64,000 nt of DNA. Source: Micromonospora parva (GTDB lineage: Bacteria; Actinomycetota; Actinomycetes; Mycobacteriales; Micromonosporaceae). Of this stretch, positions 50,727 through 58,253 are shown in pieces (the stretch's first letter is position 1; each line of letters opens with the position of its first letter). Location: the NCBI RefSeq assembly GCF_000718515.1, contig NZ_JNZS01000024.1:21446-85445 (forward strand), written 5' to 3'. The position numbers and the translations under genes are program-made. The notes under the pieces were generated by a model. The model was given only the letters and a program-made list of their open reading frames with translations, did no database searches and was not told the origin of the DNA.

Positions 50727-51661
50727 CCGGCGTACCGCGCGACCTGTGGCGGCCCTTTTCGGGCTGCGACGACGACTGCCTGCCGGTGGCCGGCGAGGTG
50801 CCCACCGTGCCGGTGGCCCGCCGGGTGCTCCGGCTGGTCGCCGCGCTCGGCATGCTGCTGGCCGGGATCCCGGTGGCGCTGCTGTCGCCAGTGCTTCCCA
50901 CCCGGGAGCGGCAGACGCTGATCAGCGGCTGGGCGCGGGCCACCGTGCGCGCGTTCGGTGTCCGCCTCGTGGTGAAGGGGCGGCTGCCCCGGCGGCGTGC
51001 GCTGCTGGTCGCCAACCACGTCTCCTGGCTGGACATCCTCGCGGTGCTGGCGGTCGCGCCCACCCGGATGGTCGCGAAGCGGGAGGTCCGCTCGTGGCCG
51101 GTGCTCGGGCTGCTGGCCGCGGCGGCGGGCACCGTCTTCGTGGACCGGTCCCGGCCGCTGGCGTTGCCGACCACCGTCGGCCGGGTCGCCGACGCGCTGC
51201 GCGCCGGGCGGTCGGTGACGGTTTTTCCGGAGGGTACGACGTGGTGCGCCGGAAGCACCGCGACCGACTGTCGTCCCGGCGGTGGCTTCCGGCCCGCGAC
51301 GTTCCAGGCGGCCATCGACACCGGCAGTCCGGTGGTGCCGCTGCGGCTCAGCTACCGCTGTGCGGCCACCGGGTCGACCACCACGGTCGCCGCCTTCCTC
51401 GGCGCGGACACCCTGCTGCGCTCGGTGGCCCGGGTGGTCACGGCGCGGGAGCTGGTGGTCTCGGTGGCGATCGCCGGAGCGCTGCACCCGGCCCGTGGCG
51501 CCGACCGGCGGTGGCTGGCCCGGGCCGCCGAGTCGGCCGTACACCTGTTGCCAGCGGCGGGTGCCCCGACGCCGGCCCGGCTGCGGGCGGTCCCCACGGC
51601 GAGCCCGACTGTTCCGGTCCCGACGCACACCCCCGATCGGGAGCTGGACCTGGCGGCCTGA
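50723..51661 (+). CDS. 1-acyl-glycerol-3-phosphate acyltransferase-like (PlsC/OlsA)
   Basis: A 312-residue PlsC-family acyltransferase. ANHVSWLDI is the NHxxxxD catalytic motif, FPEGTT is motif III, and one or two helices lie near residues 35-60. With OlsB it would esterify lyso-ornithine lipid; alone, it could be a phosphatidic-acid synthase. The GTG start overlaps the OlsB-like stop. The C-terminal 60 residues are Pro/Ala-rich. The next feature is an intergenic inverted repeat. Confidence 0.82.
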   Translation: MTGVPRDLWRPFSGCDDDCLPVAGEVPTVPVARRVLRLVAALGMLLAGIPVALLSPVLPTRERQTLISGWARATVRAFGVRLVVKGRLPRRRALLVANHVSWLDILAVLAVAPTRMVAKREVRSWPVLGLLAAAAGTVFVDRSRPLALPTTVGRVADALRAGRSVTVFPEGTTWCAGSTATDCRPGGGFRPATFQAAIDTGSPVVPLRLSYRCAATGSTTTVAAFLGADTLLRSVARVVTARELVVSVAIAGALHPARGADRRWLARAAESAVHLLPAAGAPTPARLRAVPTASPTVPVPTHTPDRELDLAA

Positions 51662-51692
51662 GGGAGAGCCGCCCGCGCCCCGCGCCTCGCGC

Positions 51693-51770
51693 CAAGATCG
51701 CGCTCGATCCAGGAAAGAGTGGCCTCGGTCGTGCGGGAAGCCACTGGATCCAGGATCGAGGGCGATCTTG
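51693..51770. repeat. Large intergenic inverted repeat C
   Basis: CAAGATCGCGCTCGATCC (51693-51710) pairs with 51753-51770 with one mismatch. AGTGGC and GCCACT form an inner stem, and CTGGATCCAG lies on the right arm. The outer CAAGATCGC/GCGATCTTG core is shared with inverted repeat A. Confidence 0.7.
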
Positions 51771-51815
51771 AGGTGCGGAGGTGCGCGACACTCGCGACTG
51801 TCTTGTGATATCGCG

Positions 51816-51831
51816 ATGTATCGCGTTACAT
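51816..51831. promoter_or_regulatory. PadR-type operator
   Basis: ATGT-ATCGCGTT-ACAT is an exact ATGT-N8-ACAT palindrome (ATGTA and TACAT arms), the core pattern recognised by PadR-family repressors. It lies 49 bases before the DUF4097 gene, whose operon partner encodes a PadR protein. A related ATATCGCGAT lies just upstream. Confidence 0.6.
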
Positions 51832-51879
51832 TCTTCTCCTGCTCGGCGTGCGTCCGCGCGTCGGCGAGAGGGGGACGCC

Positions 51880-52704
51880 ATGGCCGGATGGACGATTGAG
51901 AGCCCGCAGCGGCTCACCGTGGACGATCCTGTCGTCAGGCTGGACGTGCGACTGATCAGTGGGCGGCTCAACGTGGTCGCCACCGACGGGCCGACCCGGA
52001 TCGACGTGACCCAGGTCGGCCGTCGGCCGGTCCTGATCGACCACGTCGACGGCCGGCTCAGCATCCGCCAGGAGCGCGGTCGGGGCTGGTCGGACGTCCT
52101 GCGGTGGTTCCGGATGATCCACCGCTATCCCCGGGTGGACGTCTCCATCGCCGTGCCCGCCGACGTCCTCGCCGATCTGGGCCTGGTCGCGGGCTCACTC
52201 GTCGCCTCCGGCCTGCGCCGGCAGACCACCGTCGACGTCGTCGCCGGCCAGATCACCCTGATGGGGCTCCGCGGCAGCACCTCCGCGAAGATCACCTCCG
52301 GGCCGGTGGAAGCGCTCGGCGTCCGGGGCGACCTCACCCTGGAGACGGTTTCCGGCGAGGTGATCCTCGCCGACAGCGCCGCCGACCGGGTGCGGGCGCA
52401 GACCGTCTCCGGCGCGATCACCTGCGATCTGGACAACCCTCGGCGCAGCGAGATCCGGCTGACCACCATCTCGGGCAGCATCACCGTCCGGGTCCGCGAG
52501 GACAGCGACCTCGCCGTCCGGCTGAACACCGCTTCCGGCCGCATCACCAGCGGCTTTCCGCAGCTGAGCACCTCGACCTTCCCACTTCCCAGCAGCGAGG
52601 GGGTGCTCGGCGCCGGCGACGGTAAGCTCTGGGCTTCCGCGACCTCGGGGAGCATCGCCCTGCTCGCCCGAGCGGTCGACGACGACGGGGAGGAGCTGCT
52701 GTGA
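51880..52704 (+). CDS. DUF4097 beta-strand repeat protein
   Basis: A 274-residue protein of repeated beta strands with SG turns (for example TSGPVEALGVRGDLTLETVSGEV and TVSGAITC, TISGSITVRV, TASGRITSG), the pattern of the DUF4097/DUF4098 right-handed beta-helix family. No signal peptide. ATG at 51880 follows GAGGGGGACGCC. Family members often pair with PadR regulators and envelope-stress genes. The PadR gene overlaps its stop. Confidence 0.82.
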   Translation: MAGWTIESPQRLTVDDPVVRLDVRLISGRLNVVATDGPTRIDVTQVGRRPVLIDHVDGRLSIRQERGRGWSDVLRWFRMIHRYPRVDVSIAVPADVLADLGLVAGSLVASGLRRQTTVDVVAGQITLMGLRGSTSAKITSGPVEALGVRGDLTLETVSGEVILADSAADRVRAQTVSGAITCDLDNPRRSEIRLTTISGSITVRVREDSDLAVRLNTASGRITSGFPQLSTSTFPLPSSEGVLGAGDGKLWASATSGSIALLARAVDDDGEELL

Positions 52705-53312
52705 CCGCCGTGTTCAGCCACGGTCGGCTCCGGCTCTACCTGCTCAAGCTGCTCGACGACGGCCCGAAGCACGGCTACGAGCTGATCCGACTGTTGGAGG
52801 ACCGGTTCCTCGGGCTGTACGCCCCCAGCGCCGGCACCATCTACCCCCGGCTGCAACGGCTGGAGGCCGAAGGGCTGGTCAGCCACACCGCGGCCGGTGG
52901 CCGCAAGACGTACGAGATCACCGACGCCGGGCGTGCCGAGCTGCGCCAGCGGGCCGGCGAGCTGACCGCGCTGGAGACGGACATCGCCGCCTCCGTGGCG
53001 GACCTCTCCAGCCTGGCCGGCGAGATCCGCAGCGAGGTACGCGGATCGGTGCGCGACCTCAAACGGGAGCTGAGCGAGGCCACCCGGCAGACCCGGCGAG
53101 CCCGGTGGGAGGCGCCCGCGCCGCCGCCCCGCCCGACGTCGACCACCGGCCCGCAGGCCGAGCTGTTCGACGAACTCGACCAGCGGTTGACCGCGTTCAC
53201 CGCCGAGGTGGGTCGGCTGATGCGTGCCCGGCAGTTCAGCGACACCCAGCTGCGCACCGCGATCCGGCTGCTCGACGGTGCCCTCGACGGGCTGCGTCGC
53301 CTGCTGCGCTGA
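52701..53312 (+). CDS. PadR family transcriptional regulator
   Basis: A 203-residue PadR regulator. The winged helix (LYLLKLLDDGPKHGYELIRLLE, AGTIYPRLQRLEAEGLV) occupies the N-terminal 85 residues. A long C-terminal coiled-coil-like region follows, with an Ala/Pro linker. It probably represses its own operon through the ATGT-N8-ACAT palindrome at 51816-51831. The GTG start overlaps the DUF4097 stop. Confidence 0.88.
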   Translation: MTAVFSHGRLRLYLLKLLDDGPKHGYELIRLLEDRFLGLYAPSAGTIYPRLQRLEAEGLVSHTAAGGRKTYEITDAGRAELRQRAGELTALETDIAASVADLSSLAGEIRSEVRGSVRDLKRELSEATRQTRRARWEAPAPPPRPTSTTGPQAELFDELDQRLTAFTAEVGRLMRARQFSDTQLRTAIRLLDGALDGLRRLLR

Positions 53313-53323
53313 CCGACGGCGAC

Positions 53324-53363
53324 TCACAGCCTTTTTGCAGGAAGCGTCCAGCGCTGGCGCAGT
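53324..53363 (+). promoter_or_regulatory. PhoP-box array upstream of the response regulator
   Basis: Four 7-mers at exactly 11-base steps (53324 TCACAGC, 53335 TTGCAGG, 53346 GTCCAGC, 53357 GCGCAGT) each carry CAG at positions 4-6. The first is identical to the mycobacterial PhoP half-site TCACAGC, which also repeats with a 4-base spacer. It lies 22 bases before the regulator gene, implying autoregulation. Confidence 0.65.
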
Positions 53364-53384
53364 GACGTCACCGATGATTGGCAC

Positions 53385-54086
53385 ATGCCCGCTACCCAGA
53401 CCGAGGCGCGACTGCTTGTCGTCGAGGACGACCCCAACATCCTCGAACTGCTCTCCGCGAGCCTGCGGTTCGCGGGCTTCGACGTGGCCACCGCGACAAG
53501 CGGGAGCGCGGCGCTCAACGCCGCCAAGGACCACCGGCCCGACCTGGTGGTGCTCGACGTGATGCTCCCCGACCTGGATGGTTTCGAGGTCATCCGGATG
53601 CTCCGAGAGGGCGGCACGCGTACCCCGGTGGTGTTCCTGACCGCCCGGGACGCCACCGACGACAAGATCCGTGGGCTGACCCTGGGCGGGGACGACTACG
53701 TCACGAAGCCGTTCAGCCTGGAGGAGTTGACCGCCCGGATCCGCGCCGTGCTGCGCCGCACCACGACCGGCGAGCAGGCCCCGTCCCGGCTCACCTTCGC
53801 CGACCTGGAGTTGGACGAGGAGACCCACGAGGTGCACCGGGCAGGCCAGCGCGTGCAGCTCTCGCCGACCGAGTTCAAGCTGCTGCGGTACCTGATGCTC
53901 AACGCCAACCGGGTGCTGTCCAAGGCGCAGATCCTCGACCACGTCTGGAACTACGACTTCCGGGGCGACGACAACATCGTCGAGTCCTACATCTCGTACC
54001 TGCGGCGCAAGGTCGACACCACCCAGCCCCGGCTGATCCACACTCTCCGCGGTGTGGGGTACGTGCTGCGCAAGCCGGCGGCGTGA
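53385..54086 (+). CDS. OmpR-family response regulator, PhoP-like
   Basis: A 233-residue regulator. The receiver (about 8-122) has acidic VVEDD, phospho-acceptor Asp in VVLDVMLPDLDG, TAR and LTLGGDDYVTKPFS with the conserved Lys. The winged-helix effector (about 135-230) has LTFADLELDEETHEV and LSPTEFKLLRYL, with the DNA-contact SYISYLRRKVD. These segments closely follow mycobacterial PhoP. ATG at 53385. The kinase gene overlaps by GTGA. It probably binds both the array upstream of itself and that before htrA. Confidence 0.92.
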   Translation: MPATQTEARLLVVEDDPNILELLSASLRFAGFDVATATSGSAALNAAKDHRPDLVVLDVMLPDLDGFEVIRMLREGGTRTPVVFLTARDATDDKIRGLTLGGDDYVTKPFSLEELTARIRAVLRRTTTGEQAPSRLTFADLELDEETHEVHRAGQRVQLSPTEFKLLRYLMLNANRVLSKAQILDHVWNYDFRGDDNIVESYISYLRRKVDTTQPRLIHTLRGVGYVLRKPAA

Positions 54087-55639
54087 ACGCGGTCCAGCAG
54101 GCGAAGGGTCGGGTACGCAGCGTCCCGCTGCGGGTGAAGCTGGTCACCTCGGTGCTCGCGCTGGTCGCCGTCGCGCTGCTGGTGATCAGCTCGCTGACCG
54201 CCTACTTCCTGCGCAACTACCTGCAGGGGCAGGTCGACGGGCAGGTCAGGTCGACCGCCCAGGGCCTGGGTCAGCTGCTCCCGAAGCTGCGCAGCGGGCA
54301 GGTCAACGCCATGCTGCCCAGCGACTACGTGGTGTCGGTGGCTGACGAGCAACAGGTCTACCCGGCGATCTACGACGACATCAGTCTCGACCCCGCGCAG
54401 CTGCCCACATTCCCCACCAGCCGGGACGGCTTCGAGGACCTGGAGGGGGAGCCGCGGACCGTCGTGTCCCATGACGGCTTCACCAGATGGCGGGTCTACT
54501 ACGCGGCCCAGCCGGACGGCTCGGTGCTCGCCGTGGGTCAGCCGCTCACCGAGGTGGACCGGGCGGTGAAGCAGCTCGTCTGGATAGACCTACTGGTCGG
54601 CGGTGCGGTGTTGATCATGTTGGCCTCGGTCGGTGCGGCGATCGTCCGGACCAGCCTCAAACCGTTGGTGGAGATCGAACGCACCGCCGCCGCGATCGCC
54701 GGCGGTGACCTGTCCCGCCGGGTGCCCGACCCGGAGGAGGGGCAGGAGTATCCGACCTCTGAGCTGGGCCGGCTCTCCCGCGCGCTGAACGCGATGCTCA
54801 CCCAGATCGAGGTGGCGTTCACCGCCCGAGCCGCCTCGGAAACCTCGGCCCGTTGGGCGGAGAGCGCCGCCCGCGACGCCGCCGCCGCCGCTCAGGCGTC
54901 CGAAGCGCGGGCCATCCGCTCCGAGGAGCGGATGCGGCAGTTCGTCGCCGACGCCTCCCACGAGTTGCGTACCCCGCTCACCACCATTCGTGGCTTCGCC
55001 GAGCTGTACCGGCAGGGTGCGGCCCGCGCGCCGGAGCAGACCGCCGGTCTGCTGCGCCGGATCGAGGACGAGGCGGCCCGGATGGGGCTGCTGGTGGAGG
55101 ACCTGCTGCTGCTCGCCCGGTTGGACCGGGAACGGCCCCTCGCGCTGACCCCGGTGGAGCTGCCGGTGCTCGCCTCTGACGCCGTGCAGGCCGCGCGGGC
55201 GATGGCACCGGACCGGCGGATCGAGCTGGAGATCGAGCCCGAATCGGGCCCGCTGGTCGTCTCCGCCGACGACGCGCGGTTGCGGCAGGTGATCGGCAAC
55301 CTGGTCACCAACGCGCTGACCCACACCCCGCCGGAGGCCGAGATCCGGGTACGGCTGCGCGCCGAGCCGGGCGGCTTCGCCGTCGTGGAGGTGGCCGACA
55401 CCGGCCCCGGTCTCTCGCCTGAGCAGGCGGAACGGGTCTTCGAGCGGTTCTACCGGGCCGACGCGGCCCGTACCCGGCGGGCCGACGGCAACACCGGCAC
55501 TGGTCTCGGCCTGGCCATCGTGGCCGCCCTGGTCGCCGCCCACCACGGCTCGGTCGAGGTGACCGAGACACCCGGCGGTGGGGCCACCTTCCGGGTCCGC
55601 CTGCCGTTGCTGCCACAGGTCGACGACGCGGCCGAGTGA
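54083..55639 (+). CDS. Sensor histidine kinase, partner of the PhoP-like regulator
   Basis: A 518-residue membrane kinase. One helix (about 21-45), an extracytoplasmic sensor (about 46-165) and a second helix (about 170-195) are followed by HAMP, a coiled-coil with many Ala, and HisKA (FVADASHELRTPLTTIRG, phospho-His). The ATPase N-box is NLVTNALTHTP, with G-boxes DTGPGLS and GTGLGLA. The GTG start overlaps the response regulator stop. Together with the downstream HtrA it resembles an envelope-stress system. Confidence 0.92.
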   Translation: MNAVQQAKGRVRSVPLRVKLVTSVLALVAVALLVISSLTAYFLRNYLQGQVDGQVRSTAQGLGQLLPKLRSGQVNAMLPSDYVVSVADEQQVYPAIYDDISLDPAQLPTFPTSRDGFEDLEGEPRTVVSHDGFTRWRVYYAAQPDGSVLAVGQPLTEVDRAVKQLVWIDLLVGGAVLIMLASVGAAIVRTSLKPLVEIERTAAAIAGGDLSRRVPDPEEGQEYPTSELGRLSRALNAMLTQIEVAFTARAASETSARWAESAARDAAAAAQASEARAIRSEERMRQFVADASHELRTPLTTIRGFAELYRQGAARAPEQTAGLLRRIEDEAARMGLLVEDLLLLARLDRERPLALTPVELPVLASDAVQAARAMAPDRRIELEIEPESGPLVVSADDARLRQVIGNLVTNALTHTPPEAEIRVRLRAEPGGFAVVEVADTGPGLSPEQAERVFERFYRADAARTRRADGNTGTGLGLAIVAALVAAHHGSVEVTETPGGGATFRVRLPLLPQVDDAAE

Positions 55640-55640
55640 C

Positions 55641-55680
55641 TTTCAGCCAACTTCCAGGACGGTTCCAGCTTGATTGCAGT
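55641..55680 (+). promoter_or_regulatory. PhoP-box array upstream of the HtrA gene
   Basis: Four 7-mers at exact 11-base spacing (55641 TTTCAGC, 55652 TTCCAGG, 55663 TTCCAGC, 55674 TTGCAGT) share TTnCAGn. They match in phase and CAG core the array before the response regulator. The array begins two bases after the kinase stop and ends 21 bases before the HtrA ATG. Confidence 0.7.
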
Positions 55681-55701
55681 GCTGGGGGAGAAGGTAGTGC
55701 C

Positions 55702-57291
55702 ATGACCGAGTTCGAGTCCGACCCGCAGCGCCGGCCGGCCCCCACCGACGCCGAGCCGTCGCACCCCACCGCCGAGCTGCCGCGCGACGAGCGCGTGCAG
55801 TCCGACTCCCCGACCACCCCCATGCAGGCCGTGTCGACCGACGGTGACCCGACGGTCGTCTCGACCGCCGCCGACCCGGAGACCACGGCCGCCACCCCGG
55901 CCGCCGCGCCCGCCGGTGCCCCGGCCGCCGCCCCGTCGACCGGCTACGAGCGCCCGGCCGCCACCCCGTCCGCGCCGCCGTACCCGGTCTCCGGTCACCC
56001 GGCGCCCGGCCAGCCCGGCTACCCACAGCCGGCCGCCGGTCACTACCCCGGTGCCCCCTGGTACGCGGGTCAGCAGTCCGGCTGGGCCGGCGGGGGCCAG
56101 CCGGGCATGGCGTACGGCCAGCACCAGCAGCACCCTCAGCACCAGCAGCACCCGGGTCTGCACGCTCAGCACCCGGGCCAGCCGGTCCCGCCGTGGGGCC
56201 CGCAGGTCGCGCCGCCCGGCAGCGGTCCCCGACCGGGGCGAATCGCCAAGTTCGCCGGTGCCGGCGTCGCGGTGTTCGCGCTGATGCTCGGTTCCGGCGT
56301 GGCCGGTGGGGCGCTCGCGCTCGCCCTCGACGGCGACAGCGGCGGCATCACCCGCACCTACTCCGCGGCCCCCGTGATCAATGGCGCGGACCTGCCGAAG
56401 ATCGCCGCGTCGGTGCAGGACAGTGTCGTCTCGATCACCACCGACAGCGGTGAGGGCTCCGGAGTGGTGCTCAGCGCCGACGGGTACGTGCTGACCAACA
56501 ACCACGTTGTCGCGTCCGCCGCCGGTGACGCCGTGCGGGTGGTCTTCGCCGACGGCAAGACCGCCGATGCGAAGATCATCGGCACCGACCCGAAGACCGA
56601 CCTGGCCGTGGTGAAGGCCAGCGGGGTGAGCGACCTCAAGCCGGCGAAGTTCGGTGACAGCGACGCCATGCAGGTCGGCGACCAGGTGCTCGCCCTGGGC
56701 AGTCCGCTCGGCCTGCAGGGTTCGGTGACCTCGGGCATCCTCAGCGCCCGCGACCGCACCATCCGCGCCGGTGAGGGCCAGCCGCAGGACCCGCGCCAGC
56801 AGCAGAGCCAGACCGTCAGCTCGATCTCCGGCCTGCTCCAGACCGACGCGCCGATCAACCCCGGCAACTCCGGCGGCGCGCTGGTCAACACCCGGGGTGA
56901 GGTGATCGGCGTCAACACCGCCATCGCGACCTCCGGGCAGAGCACCGGCAACATCGGCGTCGGGTTCGCCATCCCCAGCAACAAGGCCAAGGACGTCGCC
57001 GGCAAGCTCCAGCGTGGCGAGAAGGTCAGCCACCCGTCGCTCGGGGTCGGCGTCAACCAGGCCGAGGGCGGCGGCGCGCTCGTCGCGTCGGTCACCCCGG
57101 GCAGCCCGGCGGAGAAGGCCGGCCTCCAGCGCGGCGACGTCGTCACCCGGTTCGGCGACAAGCCGGTCAACGACTCGGACGACCTGGTCGGCGCGGTGCA
57201 GGCCGGCAAGGTCGGCGACCGGGTCGAGGTGCAGTTCAAGCGCAACGGCGCCGAGAAGTCGGTGACCGTCACGCTCGCCGAGACGTCCTGA
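55702..57291 (+). CDS. HtrA/DegP-family membrane serine protease with PDZ domain
   Basis: A 529-residue protease. A long disordered, Pro/Gln/His-rich cytoplasmic N-terminus (about 1-185) precedes one transmembrane helix (about 188-212). The trypsin-like domain contains the triad NNHVV (His), DLAVV (Asp) and NPGNSGGAL (Ser). A C-terminal PDZ domain (about 435-525) follows. It degrades or senses misfolded envelope proteins. In mycobacteria an HtrA (PepD) is likewise encoded beside a two-component system (MprAB). ATG at 55702; probably controlled by the PhoP-like regulator. Confidence 0.93.
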   Translation: MTEFESDPQRRPAPTDAEPSHPTAELPRDERVQSDSPTTPMQAVSTDGDPTVVSTAADPETTAATPAAAPAGAPAAAPSTGYERPAATPSAPPYPVSGHPAPGQPGYPQPAAGHYPGAPWYAGQQSGWAGGGQPGMAYGQHQQHPQHQQHPGLHAQHPGQPVPPWGPQVAPPGSGPRPGRIAKFAGAGVAVFALMLGSGVAGGALALALDGDSGGITRTYSAAPVINGADLPKIAASVQDSVVSITTDSGEGSGVVLSADGYVLTNNHVVASAAGDAVRVVFADGKTADAKIIGTDPKTDLAVVKASGVSDLKPAKFGDSDAMQVGDQVLALGSPLGLQGSVTSGILSARDRTIRAGEGQPQDPRQQQSQTVSSISGLLQTDAPINPGNSGGALVNTRGEVIGVNTAIATSGQSTGNIGVGFAIPSNKAKDVAGKLQRGEKVSHPSLGVGVNQAEGGGALVASVTPGSPAEKAGLQRGDVVTRFGDKPVNDSDDLVGAVQAGKVGDRVEVQFKRNGAEKSVTVTLAETS

Positions 57292-57320
57292 CCACCACCT
57301 GAACCTGCTTCCTCCCTCCG

Positions 57321-57365
57321 GCGGCGGGTGGCGGGGCCGAGGGGGTCGGCTCCGTCACCCGCCGC
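57321..57365 (+). terminator. First hairpin after htrA
   Basis: GCGGCGGGTG (57321-57330) and CACCCGCCGC (57356-57365) form a 10-bp stem followed by TTCTT. Confidence 0.55.
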
Positions 57366-57377
57366 TTCTTCCGCCGG

Positions 57378-57410
57378 ACGGCGGTTCACCCGGATCGGGT
57401 GAACCGCCGT
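57378..57410 (+). terminator. Second, perfect hairpin after htrA
   Basis: Perfect 15-bp arms (57378-57392, ACGGCGGTTCACCCG, and 57396-57410) flank a 3-base loop. It is the strongest terminator candidate for the phoP-like/htrA region. Confidence 0.75.
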
Positions 57411-57472
57411 CACCCGTCTGCCCGGCAGATTCGGTTGGCGAGTTTCGGCGACCGGAACCGGGGGTGGGTGCC

Positions 57473-58144
57473 ATGACCGACGTGGTGGGTGTGCGTGACG
57501 ACCAGCGGATCCAACGCGACGTCCTGGCCGAGCTGGCCTGGGACGCCCAGCTGCAACCGAACGAGATCGGGGTGACCGTCGACCAGGGCGTGGTGACCCT
57601 GACCGGATTCGTGGACGGTGCCGCTCGCGGTTGGGCCGCGACCCGCTGTGCGCAGCGGGTTCGCGGCGTACGGGCGGTGGCCGACCAGATGGAGGTGCGG
57701 CTGCCCGGCACCCCCGGGCGTACCGACGCCGAGGTCGCCATCGCCGCCACCCGCGCCCTGGAGTGGGACAGTTTCGTGCCCGCCGAGCGGCTGGACGTGA
57801 CAGTGGCCAACGGCTGGCTGATGCTGCGCGGCGAGGTCGAGTTCGGGTGGCAGCGGCGGGCCGCCGAGGCCGAGGTGCGTCGCCTCGACGGCATCCGGGG
57901 CATCACCAACCTGATCGAGGTACGACCCCCGGTGGCGCCGGCCGGCGAGCGGCTGCGGCAGGACGTCCAGCGGGCGTTGGCGCGCACCCTCGGCGGCGAG
58001 CGGGTGACCGTCGAGGTGGACGGCGACACGCTGGTCCTCGCCGGAGTGGTCCGGTCCTGGTGGGAACGCGACCAGGTGGAGCGGGTGGCGTGGTCCGCGC
58101 CCGGGGTGCGCTCGGTCCACGACCAGCTTCTGGTGGGCGGGTGA
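57473..58144 (+). CDS. BON-domain protein (three BON domains)
   Basis: A 223-residue protein made of three BON domains of about 70 residues each. Each has the pattern of a charged strand, GxVxLTGxVD-like turn and GVRxVxNxIxV end, for example VDQGVVTLTGFVDGAARGWA and ANGWLMLRGEVEFGWQRRAA. BON domains bind membranes or lipids. No signal peptide is present, so it is cytoplasmic or exported by another route. ATG at 57473. Confidence 0.88.
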   Translation: MTDVVGVRDDQRIQRDVLAELAWDAQLQPNEIGVTVDQGVVTLTGFVDGAARGWAATRCAQRVRGVRAVADQMEVRLPGTPGRTDAEVAIAATRALEWDSFVPAERLDVTVANGWLMLRGEVEFGWQRRAAEAEVRRLDGIRGITNLIEVRPPVAPAGERLRQDVQRALARTLGGERVTVEVDGDTLVLAGVVRSWWERDQVERVAWSAPGVRSVHDQLLVGG

Positions 58145-58253
58145 TCGTCCGCCGTGTCCGGTTTACCGGGGACACCACGGGGGAACCCGCCGCCGACCGG
58201 CCCGACCGGCTTGACCGGCGGTGCCACCGCACCGGGGACCAACGGGAGGATTC

